Shown in pieces: positions 11,901 through 21,870 of a stretch of 64,000 nt of DNA. Every line of letters begins with the position of its first letter. Position 1 is the first letter of the stretch. Source of the DNA: Berberis thunbergii (taxonomy: Eukaryota; Streptophyta; Magnoliopsida; Ranunculales; Berberidaceae); the NCBI GenBank assembly GCA_003290165.1, contig QNQO01000226.1:930001-994000 (forward strand), in the 5' to 3' direction. Under the pieces are notes generated by a model. It had not been told where the DNA came from and did no database searches. It was given only the letters and a program-made list of their open reading frames with translations. A program made the position numbers and the translations under genes.

Positions 11901-14900
11901 ATTTTTTTTCAATGCAATATTATTAGTAATTGCAAACAAAAAAATTATTTAGTTTAATAAAAACTTATTTCAGTCCTCTTGGAGAGTATGATTTCTTTAT
12001 GACTATTGACAATTAATATTTCTGTCATTATGACTTGCCCATACTTTTTTGTTTTCAATGCAATTTTATATGTAATTGCAAATATTAAATAAATGAATTG
12101 TTTGTTCACGTGGTATAAAACCTCCAAAAAATATTTGAAATTAATATCTAAAATAATAACTATAGAATTCAATTAAAATATATACCATTAGCAAACTCAT
12201 ACAAAATTGAGCCTTGTATAAATCATTTTTTCTATGAAATTGTATTAGGATCTTATTATGTTCACAAATTTTAGATTTTTTTTAGCTTCAACTAGATACT
12301 TATCCTAATGATTTTAGTTATATATTAGAGTTATTACGTTCGTTTGCCCCTTGCTAAGGTCATCGATATTGTGACCTTATTTTGGCTTAAAATTGGACTA
12401 CACTGGATTCAATTTGGTATATTCAATGTATTTTTTATAGTTGTATTTTTTTTATTCGTTACTAACTCGAGTAGGAAAATTTATTTTTAGCCCCACCATT
12501 GATAACTATTATTATCAATTAATAATTTTTTGCAATTTGCCCCCCCCCCGGTTAAAATCCTGGGTCCGCCACTGCCCACCATTGAACATAAAATCAAGTG
12601 GTGGATGATGATGAGTGTTACCTCAATTTAGTTTAAATAGGTGGTCCCCACATGGATTCACATGGAATAATATTTCATGCAACCAAACACATCCTTAAAT
12701 TCTATTGAAATTTGAAATATAAGAGTTTTTTTTTTTTGTCTTTTTTGAAGGATGGGCCGGGTTTTTAATGGATCCAAAACCATGGAAACCTCTTTGGCAT
12801 GGTTCGAACCCTAGATACCAGAAGTCTTATCAGCTAAGTTAGCACTCAATAGCAGGTTTTAGGCGTTTTCTTTGGCAAAATTCCATTGTTAGTTTCCCTC
12901 TAGGTAACTCATGGTTATACCTCTTAAATCTCCTTCAATTTCATTTCTTCTACGATGATTGTGGTTATGGTTCAAAATTAGGGAAGAGAGAACAAAAAAA
13001 GGAGAGTAGAGGGAGAAGTGTAAATAAAAAGAAGATAAGAAGGAAGATTTGTCATGGAGTCCCTGTGAAAGGAAGGGAAGATGTGCAAGGAAAAATGTAA
13101 ACATATATTTATATCTTGATTTTGCTTTTTACAAATTTAGATTGCTAATTATTAGGTGCTTGTATGCAGTTCGTGTCCAAAGTTTTCTAAAGTTTGTGTT
13201 GTATCTTCGCATTTGGCATGATCATGTACGTATTCGAATATCATAGCCAGAACGAACCAAACATGGAATAAAATTAGACCAAATAAAGGCGACATACAAT
13301 CTGATAACAAGAGATTTATCAGGAAAAAAAAAATCCCCCAAACCAGAGCAACAACAGGAATAACACTGGCCAAAATATGTGTTTGTTATTTGACTATTTT
13401 GGCTTTATCCGTTGAGGTGCCACCTGTTTTTGTCGTTCTTCGAGGGACGTGGACAGATTAAATGCTAAATAATGAAACCACTTAATGGATTTTATCTGAA
13501 AGACCAAGTCCTTACATTGCAAATGGCATAGTAGCATACATGTCCATTTGAACATTTAAGGTTCTACAATCATAATGCAGTTAATTTACCTACACAGTGG
13601 ATAGAGAACTTATTGTCAGAATAGGTGTAGCCTTTTGCATTCAAGGTGCAGTGTCTACAATCATACATGGCACAAGTTTTTATTTTTATTTTATTATTTT
13701 TTATGAATGTAGGATTTCATCCCAAATGGAATAATCTTATTGAGTTATTGGTTTAATATGTCCACAGAGTACTTCGTTTTTCCAGGATATTTACAAATAT
13801 AACCCACACATCATACTACAATCACATGATATACCCAAAAATGAAATCGTAAAGCTATTTAGGCATTATAAGCAGCATAGCATCTGTGCAATGAGAATAT
13901 AATATGCAGTTGTTAGAGAAAAAAATAAAATAAAATAAAAAAATGAAACAGATCTTGAAAACGGACATTTTAAGTTAAAAGTAAAAGTTTGGTCTAGCAA
14001 TAGTATATACATCACACCAGGCGTAACAATAACGAATAGTATTAAAGTTAGAACTAACCCAGGAGTGAATTTGCTATCTGCATGGGCCTCAACACGTAGC
14101 CACCACAACATAACCTTGCGTCCGCATTTACCAAGAGGCTCAACAACGGAAGTGTCCTTCAAAAGTGACAATGGACTCTCGAGAACATCTCCATTTTCAG
14201 CAATCGTATCCAAATCCCTAACCCATTCTGGCTTATCCTCAGCGTCCTTCCAAACCAACCTGGAATTCAACACAAATCCAGCCCACTCCAGCTTTCTAGG
14301 CAACACCACTGCCTTGTCACCAACGTAAGTGGCACTCTTCTCTGTATATGGCAACAAGTTAAACGTGTGCCAACCCACCAATTTTCCAGATGAATTACAA
14401 GCTGGACCTTGAATTGGCATCAACAAATTCTCCTCATCCTCTTGCTTATTTGACAAAGCCAAGAAATCCTCGGAATTCCCCGAATGTGCAAGAATTCCAA
14501 CCGAAACGGCTCCGATCCATTTCACCGAGTGTACCTCATCAAATAATTCCATACTATGCATGTTACTATCATCACAAAACATCACAACTCCATCCAGTCT
14601 CTCCTCCCTCACAACTCTGCCCACACCAAACACAACAAACATTCCCACTAAATCAAATTCAGTTTTAAATTTCTAACCACGACAAATGTATAACAAACAA
14701 TTGAAAATAAATTGGAGGAATTCACTCACCGCAAAGCTCGAAGGCGCATTCGAGCTTCCATGAGATGGCGTTCATCCCAAGTGATGGGCATCCGGTCATC
14801 GAAACCAATGTGAATAGTCCTGAGCTTAGATTTCTCAAGAATTGCAGCGGTCTCATTGGAAACACCTCCAGCTTCCACCACAATCCACAAGAGATCATAA

Positions 14901-15487
14901 GGCACGAGCATCAACGAATGCATTAAACCAGTGAGGTGAAGAGTTTGAAAAGTTCTGACATACGTGGGAGTGACAACAATTAGTGTTTTCTTCTCGTTCT
15001 TGATCCCGTACTGAGCTCTCTGCTCTCTCTGAACCCGCTCAATTATCCTGTGCGCCTTCATCACCTCGATCGGGTTCGGATGCGGCCACGGTCGGATCAA
15101 GATCCCGTGCCTCCCTACCACAACTCTGCTGCTCGATCGATTCAATTGCAAATTCGCATCGAGTGTAGCGGGAGGTGAGGGCGGTTGAATTGGTAGGGTT
15201 TGGGAATCGACAGAGATGGCAGTGGAGATGGATTTGAGAAGCGGAGAAGAAAAGACAGTGTAGTGCTCGGTGGTGGTGGTGGTGGTGGAAGAGGAAAAGA
15301 GGAGGAAGAGGATAATGCGGGAGAAGCGGAAACCTAGAACGAGGCTGATTAAGCAGCAAATAGAGTGAAAGATTAGCCAAAGTAGCGAAGCGGGAGACTT
15401 GGCAGCTGCTGATGCTCCTCCTCCTCCATCGTCTAGGCCTCTGAAGCTGTTGCTTCTTTGTTTCTGCTGCAATACTGAGTGCTTCAT
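5753..15487 (-). CDS. IRX14: GT43 xylan xylosyltransferase (IRX14-like), three exons
   Basis: The gene encodes a Golgi type II membrane glycosyltransferase of family GT43 (PF03360), the IRX14 group needed for elongation of the xylan backbone in plant cell walls. Exons at 14730-15487, 14059-14616 and 5753-5987 rejoin in frame at GT-AG introns, giving 1551 nt or 516 residues, close to the family's usual 490-525. A membrane segment spans about residues 32-65. The catalytic domain carries VVTPTYVRTFQ, the DDSN metal/nucleotide motif (about 268-271) and MHSMELFDEV. The third exon gives the group-specific tail WVIDPPLEITV..KRTPWPDAPPELP and a basic C-terminus. The frame has no stops. Intron 1 is 113 bp and intron 2 is 8.07 kb, filled with transposons. 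The IRX14 subgroup call rests on the tail motif. Confidence 0.88.
6602..6839 (+). repeat. Copia 5' LTR
   Basis: The 238-bp repeat starts TATAGAAAG and ends TTTCTACA. It is longer than the 3' copy mostly because of an expanded AT tract (about 6642-6680). A TATA-like TGTATATATAC lies at about 6779-6789. Confidence 0.9.
7058..7279 (-). pseudogene. SAUR auxin-responsive gene fragment inside Copia
   Basis: On the minus strand an open frame reads SGFFAVYVGSQRRRFVSPTR, then FLNLPIFVSLVKKSEEFG and a GGLVLPCEVGFFKGVWKV end. This is the core of the SAUR family (small auxin-up RNA proteins, single-exon plant growth regulators that act on PP2C.D phosphatases). The N-terminal part of a normal SAUR is missing; upstream sequence is a T-rich run (A-rich on the plus strand, about 7296-7330). 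The fragment is antisense to the Copia element and sits where gag should be. It is best read as a captured host-gene piece. The alternative, a coincidental match, is unlikely given about 60 matching positions. Confidence 0.72.
7438..10756 (+). pseudogene. Copia pol: protease, integrase, RT, RNase H
   Basis: Protease starts at IDSGASDHMT (about 7441). GAG-pre-integrase (WHRRLGRLS), an HxxC-type finger and the integrase core (HSDVWGP, SDNDGEF) follow. The third catalytic residue, normally Glu in an AERKNR context, is Lys here (LAKRKNR). RT runs 9308-10390 with GCRWVF, DVKNAFLNG and the active site YVDDM. RNase H has YTDADWA and HCDNTAAIQIAHNP, ending at 10756. Breaks: W-to-stop TGA at about 8123, stop at 9035, frameshifts near 9210 and 9345, and stops at 10388 and 10406. 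No intact polyprotein is possible. Confidence 0.9.
10764..10975 (+). repeat. Copia 3' LTR
   Basis: The 212-bp copy of the 5' LTR starts TATAGAAAG after the GAGGGGGAG tract and ends TTTCTACA before the TCTTC target duplication. Confidence 0.9.
11277..11536. mobile_element. MITE-like unit with GGGGGTGTTTGTTT ends
   Basis: The left end reads GGGGGTGTTTGTTT and the right end AAACAAACCCCCC, forming inverted repeats about 260 bp apart. The flanks (TTA left, TAG right) do not give a clean 3-bp duplication, so superfamily is uncertain; Tourist-like is the best guess. It lies in GT43 intron 2. Confidence 0.5.
11552..12694. mobile_element. Tourist-like (PIF/Harbinger) MITE split by a hAT MITE
   Basis: The ends are inverted repeats: GGATGTGTTTGGTTACAT at the left and the complement of GGATGTGTTTGGTTGCAT at the right. 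The flanks are TTA (11549-11551) and TTA (12695-12697), the PIF/Harbinger target duplication. Removing the inner hAT MITE with one copy of its duplication leaves a core of about 276 bp, a usual Tourist size. Confidence 0.8.
11716..12574. mobile_element. hAT MITE (CAGAGGCGGA ends)
   Basis: The 859-bp unit starts CAGAGGCGGA and ends TCCGCCACTG, flanked by a perfect 8-bp duplication CCCACCAT (11708-11715 and 12575-12582), which is diagnostic of hAT. A C-rich tract lies just inside each end. No transposase is encoded. A single similar end (CAGGGGCGGA) occurs at 43743 without a partner. Confidence 0.88.
12726..12855 (-). mobile_element. tRNA-derived SINE-like unit
   Basis: On the minus strand an A-box-like TTAGCTGATAAGA is followed about 20 nt later by a B box GGTTCGAACC, then a body and a terminal A run (plus-strand T run at 12726-12737). 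This is the layout of a pol III SINE. Target duplications were not found, so the ends are approximate. Confidence 0.5.
14059..14616 (-). CDS. IRX14: GT43 gene, exon 2
   Basis: The acceptor ..GTGGGCAG ends at 14617. The exon opens with the completed Arg codon and VVREERLDGVVMFCDDSN, so the DDSN motif lies just past the junction. It holds the rest of the catalytic domain (VKWIGAVSVGILAH, EWAGFVLNSRLVW) and ends ..DSKFTPG at a GTTAGT donor (14058-14053). Confidence 0.88.
14730..15487 (-). CDS. IRX14: GT43 gene, exon 1
   Basis: The start ATG at 15487 gives MKHSVLQQKQRSNSFRGLDD, a short basic cytosolic tail typical of the group, then the membrane anchor and the first half of the GT43 domain up to EARMRLRAL. 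The donor is GTGAGT (14729-14724), leaving two bases (CG) to complete an Arg codon in exon 2. His and Thr codon runs lie in the stem region. Confidence 0.88.
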
Positions 15488-15955
15488 CTCTTCTTCTTCT
15501 TCTCTCTGCCTTTCGTTTGCGCTCTGTGTGTTGGCAGAAATTCTTAATGGACTGGGAGAGAGACTAAGAGAGAAGGTTTGGTTGAGATGATTTCACAACT
15601 CATAACTGAGAGAGAGAGAGGAGGAGTGAGAGAGGGAGAAGAGTCGGGTCGGTGTTTTCGGGCCCAGGTTGGTGGTTCGGACAGCGAATTCGACTCTTCG
15701 ATTCCAAGCATTTATGCTCTCCTCGTGATTTCAGTTGAGAAATTTCGTCTTACTATTTTGACATTGGGTTTGGGTGGCGGAGAGGGATAAGCTGAGGGGT
15801 AGTATGGGGAAATGGAGTGATTAGTGGTTGTTAAGTGGCTATTAGGTGAGCTGGATTGCTGTGCTTTACCTTGTTTGAGAGCGATTTTAAGGTAAACTCT
15901 GGTCCTCATGGGAACTAATACAGACACGTGGCGGATATGGGTGAGGAGATTAGGA
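15488..15955 (-). promoter_or_regulatory. 5' UTR and promoter side of the GT43 gene
   Basis: Upstream of the GT43 start codon the minus strand is pyrimidine-rich, with a (CT)n tract (plus-strand GAGAGAGAGAG at 15609-15620), common in plant 5' leaders. No clear TATA box was identified. No competing gene lies here. Confidence 0.4.
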
Positions 15956-16935
15956 ACTTTATGGGGTGGATTTGAGCAAATTTATTCCCGATCAGTCGAA
16001 AAAAATGGATCTCCAAATTCGCCCCGCCAATCCGTTTATAAAGTTAATTAAAAACCAAAACCGCCCCACGCGGATTGGCGGATATCTGCCCCTCCCCCCC
16101 CCCGCCAATCCGTTTACGGTTTGTGGTTCTGTTATTAGATTGTCGGGGTCCCACCCCGATCATAGCATCAAACTCATATCAACCATGTTTTCAAAACTTG
16201 CTAACCAATATCATTATCCATAATAGATTGTATTAGGCAAAAGCTCACAAAACATAAGAAGCACAAGGATTCTTACTGGTAAAAGATACAAAATTATAAC
16301 AAAAAAATAAAAATAAAATTCAAATTAAAGAATCAAGATACAAAATTATAACAAAAAATTACAAAAAAAACCGATCTAAAGAATCTGGATCTCAGATCTC
16401 AGAGATCTCGATCTTTCTTACAGTAGGGGAGAAAAAGGAGAGGAAGGCGGGGAAGGGAGGGGAGAGCTTCGAGTGTTGAGTGCGAGTCTGTCGCTGTGGG
16501 AGGCTTCGACTTCGACCAATAGACCACCCTTTGACCACCTTCGAGGCTTCGATCGACCACCACACTCGACCACAGAGAGGCTTCGATCGACCACCAGTGA
16601 AGCTTCGAGCCTTCGAGCACACAGAGAGCATTGGCTCTGTGAGAGACAAATTGCGAAATGAGATTGTGAGACAGTGAATGAGTGAATGAGAATGTGAGAG
16701 GGGTTTATTTCCTATTTATAGTCCAAGGGCATTATAGTAATTTAATCGGTTAAACTGATATCCGTGGGGCGGATATGGCCAAATCAGTATCCGCCCCGAA
16801 TAATAAACAGATACAATTTGAATATCCGTATCTGCCCCAACCTCCATCCACCCTTAACTAAATTCGCCCCAAGCGAGGCGAGTGGAGCAGATATCTGTGA
16901 AAATTCGCCCCACTACCATCCCTACTTCAAGGAAA
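15956..16935. other. GC-rich unit with inverted CCGCCCC/GGGGCGG motifs
   Basis: Both flanks (15990-16130 and 16755-16925) are full of CGCCCC and GGATATCCG-type words in both orientations, like the subterminal zones of hAT elements. The middle (16140-16740) has, on the minus strand, a TATA box (CTATAAATAGG near 16711) followed by a pyrimidine-rich leader with repeats of GTGGTCGATCGAAGCCTC. I could not find matching termini or a target duplication, and no protein domain is recognisable. It may be a small transcription unit carried in a nonautonomous transposon. Confidence 0.35.
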
Positions 16936-17249
16936 AAGAAGTGCGCTTTGTCAAGCGATGAGAGGTTAATTAACTAATCGAAAATGTTAGGAAACTATGT
17001 TTTTGCAGTCAGGTTTTGTAATCATGGTGACATGGCATGATCTTGAAAAAATGATGAAATCTCCAAAGTGTTTATGTGTATCTCGAGGTTGTAAAAAACA
17101 TTTTCTAATGATACAACATCATCCTGATTATGCAAAACATGATTCCCTAGCCTCACTCTTAATTAATTTCAATTGTTTTTCTTTTATGATTAAGTTGTAC
17201 TAATTTATAACAAGGTTCCGGCCATGACACAAATTTAGACACCGATTTG

Positions 17250-17284
<35 letters not shown>

Positions 17285-18014
17285 TTTTTTCTTAAGTGGA
17301 TATTTTATGAGAACACATTTTCGATGAACAAAATACATGCATTAAAGTTCAACTCATTGGGGGACTTGTAGAAGAAAGATATTCTAAATTCAAATTGAAA
17401 TAATTATTAATATTTTATTTCTTTGTCCATCAAAAAAATTATTATTTCATTACGATTGTCTAACGTTTCAAAAGGTTTTACATATTTATTATCCATTAAT
17501 GCATTCAAAATTTTCAAGTAAAAAATCACCTTTTTGAATACTTGGCTGGCTTGTAACTGGGCGTGTGACTGGAAATTTTGATTTTACATGCTGAAACTTT
17601 TTCCATCAAAATATATTGATAAGGGATGTTCAAAATGGCAATTGGTTTAAAGTTGGTGACTGTGAGACAAATTTATCTTTCTACGCATTACATGCTTAAA
17701 TTTAAATTAGATCTCTTTATTGTTTAAAAAAATAATCTACTTAAGAAATTCATAATTAATTACTCAAATAGAACTGAAAAATTCTCGTTTTCTGAACTGA
17801 GCTATTACTCGTTAATGTAACTTAAAACATCAATAAAAAAAATTTAGTTATTAATTAGTCGCACATAACAATCTTTAATTTGACATAGTGCTATAAAAGA
17901 GTTGATATATGATATATATACATATCACATTAACCAATAGAGCTAGAACGGGAAAGAAACTTATTTTGCGAAAGGAAATAAGTTGACTTCAGTAAAGACT
18001 TCCAAGATCACATG
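16936..18014. other. AT-rich intergenic stretch
   Basis: I see no gene. It contains an (AT)n microsatellite at about 17253-17282. The T2 element starts immediately to its right. Confidence 0.6.
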
Positions 18015-18019
18015 ATTAG

Positions 18020-18569
18020 TGATGCGTCCAAACATAGTTCTCCTGTGAGTTTGACCTGCAAAATAATTGTTAGACTGTTAATAACCACTTTTTTTATACT
18101 TAAGTCAGCAACTTTGTTGGAAGAATGAAGTAATCTTGACAAAAGTCAGTTGAAGTTGTATACCTATGCTGAATTTTCCTTTTACCTTTTCTAATGGTCC
18201 CGGTTAACTCTCTGCATGACTTAAGCATGTGAGGCGCAACGGAGGAGACGTTTCATGTAACAGTCTCATTCTTAATGAAGATGCGTCCGTGGATGTGTAA
18301 CTCCCTTCACGACTGTTTTTTTGGTGCAACGTTCGTCTTCTTTATGAAAGAACTCGTGTCGGACTTGGATTCAGGCTCTAATATGTTCAAGTTTTGATTT
18401 GGACCCCGATTATGTCCTTTTGTTGGCGAGCCTTATTTGGTATCTGTAATTGGTTTTATTCTTTTTGGGCTTTATAAGCTGGCCCAATAGGTTGGACATT
18501 GTATTCTCGTGATGGGTCTCTATGTTATGTGTACGGCCGTGATGGTCGGTCTATTTTGATGTATCATCA
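18020..18569 (-). repeat. 3' LTR of T2
   Basis: On the plus strand it starts TGATGCGTCC and ends GATGTATCATCA, followed by the complement of a polypurine tract (GCTACTCCTTCC). The 5-bp duplication ATTAG lies immediately to its left. Confidence 0.85.
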
Positions 18570-18796
18570 GCTACTCCTTCCTTAGTTAGTGGACATGTTC
18601 ACGTATCCTCTAACTGTGTGACGGTTGGTATTTCAATTTCACTTTTGCGCTGAACTTAATATTGTTAATAACTTTAGGTCGGTTGATCGTCTTGATTACT
18701 TCGTTGTCTGTTTGTTTTCACGCATATTTTCTGGGAATTTAGTATGCCATTATGTTCCATATGTCGCTCCGTGAGCAATCTCTTCGTTGTTCGGTT

Positions 18797-18805
18797 GTAT
18801 AAAGG
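18797..18805 (+). promoter_or_regulatory. TATA-like box of the T2 antisense ORF
   Basis: GTATAAAGG lies about 230 bp inside the 3' LTR and about 100 bp before the ATG at 18905. The corresponding place in T1 also has a TATA-like box (3979-3988, minus), which argues against chance. Confidence 0.4.
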
Positions 18806-18904
18806 TTGTTGTGATGACTTCGCTTCCTCCTTTACGCCATCTTTGCTATTAGTGTTATTTTTTATTTTCTATTGTATTTTTCCATTTTTTCTTGTCTATT
18901 CGCG

Positions 18905-19386
18905 ATGTTTGCTGGTGACCTACTGGATGGTGAACAACTTGCTACCTATGAAGCTCATTTCCCCTCAAAGAATGCTTCTTGGGCTACCTTGGATAATGTT
19001 CGTTCCAACTATGTTTTACCTTTCGACCTTGATATCATTTTTATCGTGAAAATGACAGTCCTTGTCATACGAGGAAGGGATTTATTGCGCTTTACACTCG
19101 TATGTTTTGTGTCGGTCCTCGGTTTCCAATTTCGGAGCTATTATGGTTTTATCAAGATTTTTTTGGTATTTCTCCTGCTTAGATGGGCCCAAACGGTTGG
19201 AGGGTTATGGTTTTCATGCCAAGGTCATCTTTTCTTGTATTCCTTTAACTTCTGAAATTTTGCATTCTTTGGTGGGCATAGCGTGAAACCTAATCGCACA
19301 TGTTTCCTTCATTCCCACGTGTTTTGGAAACCTTAATGATGACATCTCGCGAAATTGATTTTATGTGTCTGTTGACTTTGGCTACC
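18905..19386 (+). pseudogene. T2 antisense ORF, N-terminal part (Transposase_28-like)
   Basis: The ORF starts MFAGDLLDGEQLATYEAHFP. After a 1-nt frameshift near 19050 it reads a block ending ALYTRMFCVGPRFPISELLW, then FYQDFFGISPA, a stop, and MGPNGWRVMVF. This resembles the plant 'putative gypsy type transposon' domain (PF04195), whose hallmark is a QLxPNxWR motif. Its biochemical role is not known. It is read opposite to gag. The Athila complex interrupts it at about 19386 and it resumes at 32193. Confidence 0.55.
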
Positions 19387-20450
19387 AAACCCAATCAAAG
19401 CCAAAGCATATTCTCTTAATTATCCAATATTCTAGTTTGATTTAAGCCTTAAATCACTAATTGAACCCTCCCCTTAACTTGTCCAAGTTCATTTTCTCAA
19501 ACCTAAAGAATATTCTCTTAATTATCCAAGATTCTAGTTTGATTTAAGCCTTAAATCACTCATTGAACCCTCTCCGTAACTTTTCCAAGTTCATTTTCTT
19601 AATTATCTATAAATACAATATAAATGAATAAGAAAAAGAAGAGAAGGGAAAGAAAAAAATACAGAATACCAAAATCTCTTCTTCACAATTTGTGATTCTC
19701 ATCACCATCCCAACCAAGCAAAATCACCACCCACAGCCTATTCATCTCTGTTTTATCTCCTTCACTCCACCGAAACAGGGGCGTGACAACCCTATTTCAC
19801 TTCATCTTCAGCCACCATCACCGGCTGCACCACGCATCACCACAGAGACTTAAATCAAGTTGACGCTATTGGCACCTAGTGGACATTGCTGAGAGCACCT
19901 CAGCTGAGAAAGATGAGAACTATTTGCACCCACTGGGATCTTCTAAGCCACACTGGACCTGTTCCTGTTTGCACCCTGTTGAATGTTCTGTAACACCACA
20001 ATGAATTAAGTCTCAAACTCTAGAATTAATTTCATTTTACTTTATTATTTCATGATTAATATTAATTAATTCGCGATTTATAATGTTTTACTTTCACCTA
20101 ATATGTCATGCATCTTAAGTTGTTAGAAAAATATTATGTTATAAATCAAGCATGTTTTAATTAAATAATAAACTTGTGATTAATTGTGCCCTAAAAAGAC
20201 AATTAATGTTAGGAGTTTATACATTGCTAGAGTCATTTATTTGAAATTGGAATAATAAGAAAAGTTGAATATAATTTTAGGAGCTTGAAAAATATTTTGC
20301 AAATTGTGGTTTCTCTCCAACTCTTTTCTCTTATGTATTGTTATTTTTATTACTTTGTTTAACTCGGATTTTTAAACACTGTAACCCCATTTTCTCCAAA
20401 TAAGTTTAATTAAATTATTAAATTCAATTTTATCCACCTTTTGTTGTGGG
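19387..20450 (+). repeat. Inverted Athila LTR fragment
   Basis: This is the reverse complement of about 20555-21620 with only scattered differences, including the two 100-bp subrepeats (CCCTCCCCTTAACTTGTCC), the CATCACCATCCCAACCAAGC block and the AATTAATTT stretches. It lacks the outer 250 bp of the LTR. A TATA box (TATAAATACAAT) lies at about 19609-19620. Confidence 0.85.
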
Positions 20451-20451
20451 T

Positions 20452-21870
20452 TTAACTGGCCTAAACAAACAGGCTAATTTGACCCACTTGTATTAACCGC
20501 AAGTGCACGGTTTCTAACTGGTAGACAACGGCAAGTACGGGTTGATCCCACGAGGAAGGTGGATTAAATTGAATTTAATAATTTGTCTAAACTAATTTGG
20601 AGAAAATGGGGGTTACAGTGTTCAAAAATCCGCGTTAAACAAAAGTAATTAAAATAACAATAAATAAAAGAAAAAAGTTGGAGGGAAACCACAATTTGCA
20701 AAATATTTTTCAAACTCCTAAAATTATATTCAATTTTTCTTATTATTCCAATTTCAAATAAATGACTCTAGCAATGTATAAACTCCTAGCATTAATTGTC
20801 TTTTTATGGCACAATTAATCACAAATTTAATTATTCAATTAAAACATGTTTGATTTATAACATAATATTTTTCTAACAACTTAAGATGCATGACATATTA
20901 GGTGAAAGTAAATTATTATAAATCCCGAATCAATTAATATTAATCATGAAATAACAAAGTAAAATGAAATTAATTCTAGAGTTTGAGACTTAATTCATTG
21001 TGGTGTTACAGAGCATTCAGCAGGGTGCAAACAGGATCAGGTTCAGTGTGGCTCAGCAGATCCCAGTGGGTGCAAATAGTTCTGATCTTTCTTAGCCGAG
21101 GTGCCCTCAGCAAGGTCCACTGGGTGCCAGTAGCGTCAACTTTATTTAAGTCTCTGTGGTGGTGCGTGGTGGAGCCGGTGACGGTGGTTGAAGATAAAGT
21201 GAAACAAGGTTGTCACGCCCTTGTTTCGGTGGAGTGAAGGAGAGAAAACAAAGATGAATAGGGTGTGGGTGGTGATTTTGCTTGGTTGGGATGGTGATGA
21301 GAATCACAAATTGTGAAGAAGAGGTTTTGGTATTCTGTATTTTTTTCTTTCCCTTCTCTTCTTCCCATTTCTTATTCATTTCTATTGTATTTATAGAGAA
21401 TTAAGAAAATGAACTTGGACAAGTTAAGGGGAGGGTTCAATGAGTGATTTAAGTCTTAAATCAAACTAGAATCTTGGATAATTAAGAGAATATGCTTTGA
21501 GTTTGATTGGGTTTGAGAAAATGAACTTGGACAAGTTAAGGGGAGGGTTCAATGAGTGATTTAAGACTTAAATCAAACTAGAATCTTGGATAATTAAGAG
21601 AATATGTTTTAGGTTTGATTGAATTTTGCATTGGGTTTGGGTTTACGGATTTGGTTTTGAGTTTAGGTTATGGGCATAGGCTATTCTCACCTCCACTTCC
21701 TCTGAAGTCACCGTCTGTGATCTATTCATTGCATTTTTCTTTAATTTCTTCGTTATTGCTCCGAATTCCGCGAAAACACAAAAATTTAATAATTAATTTA
21801 AAATAATATAAAACAAGGATTAACAAAAATATAATAAGAGGTAAAAAATGTTATAATTATGTGATTATCA
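20452..21870 (-). repeat. Athila 3' LTR
   Basis: On the plus strand it runs TGTTGTGGGTTT to GTGATTATCA. It contains a direct subrepeat of about 112 bp (GAACTTGGACAAGTTAAGGG at 21411 and 21523) and a minus-strand TATA box (TATAAATA near 21390). Confidence 0.88.

Larger units (their letters stand above)
5988..14058 (-). other. GT43 intron 2, expanded by transposons
   Basis: The intron is 8071 bp with a GT donor at 14058 and an AG acceptor at 5988. It contains a full Copia element (6602-10975), a Tourist-like MITE with a hAT MITE inside it (11552-12694), another MITE-like unit (11277-11536) and a SINE-like unit (about 12726-12855). These account for about 5.9 kb. The remaining parts (5988-6600, 10981-11276, 12856-14058) are AT-rich with no coding signal. 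Confidence 0.8.

Noticed and set aside
17250..17285. Long (AT)n tract
   Set aside because: Simple microsatellite; not informative.
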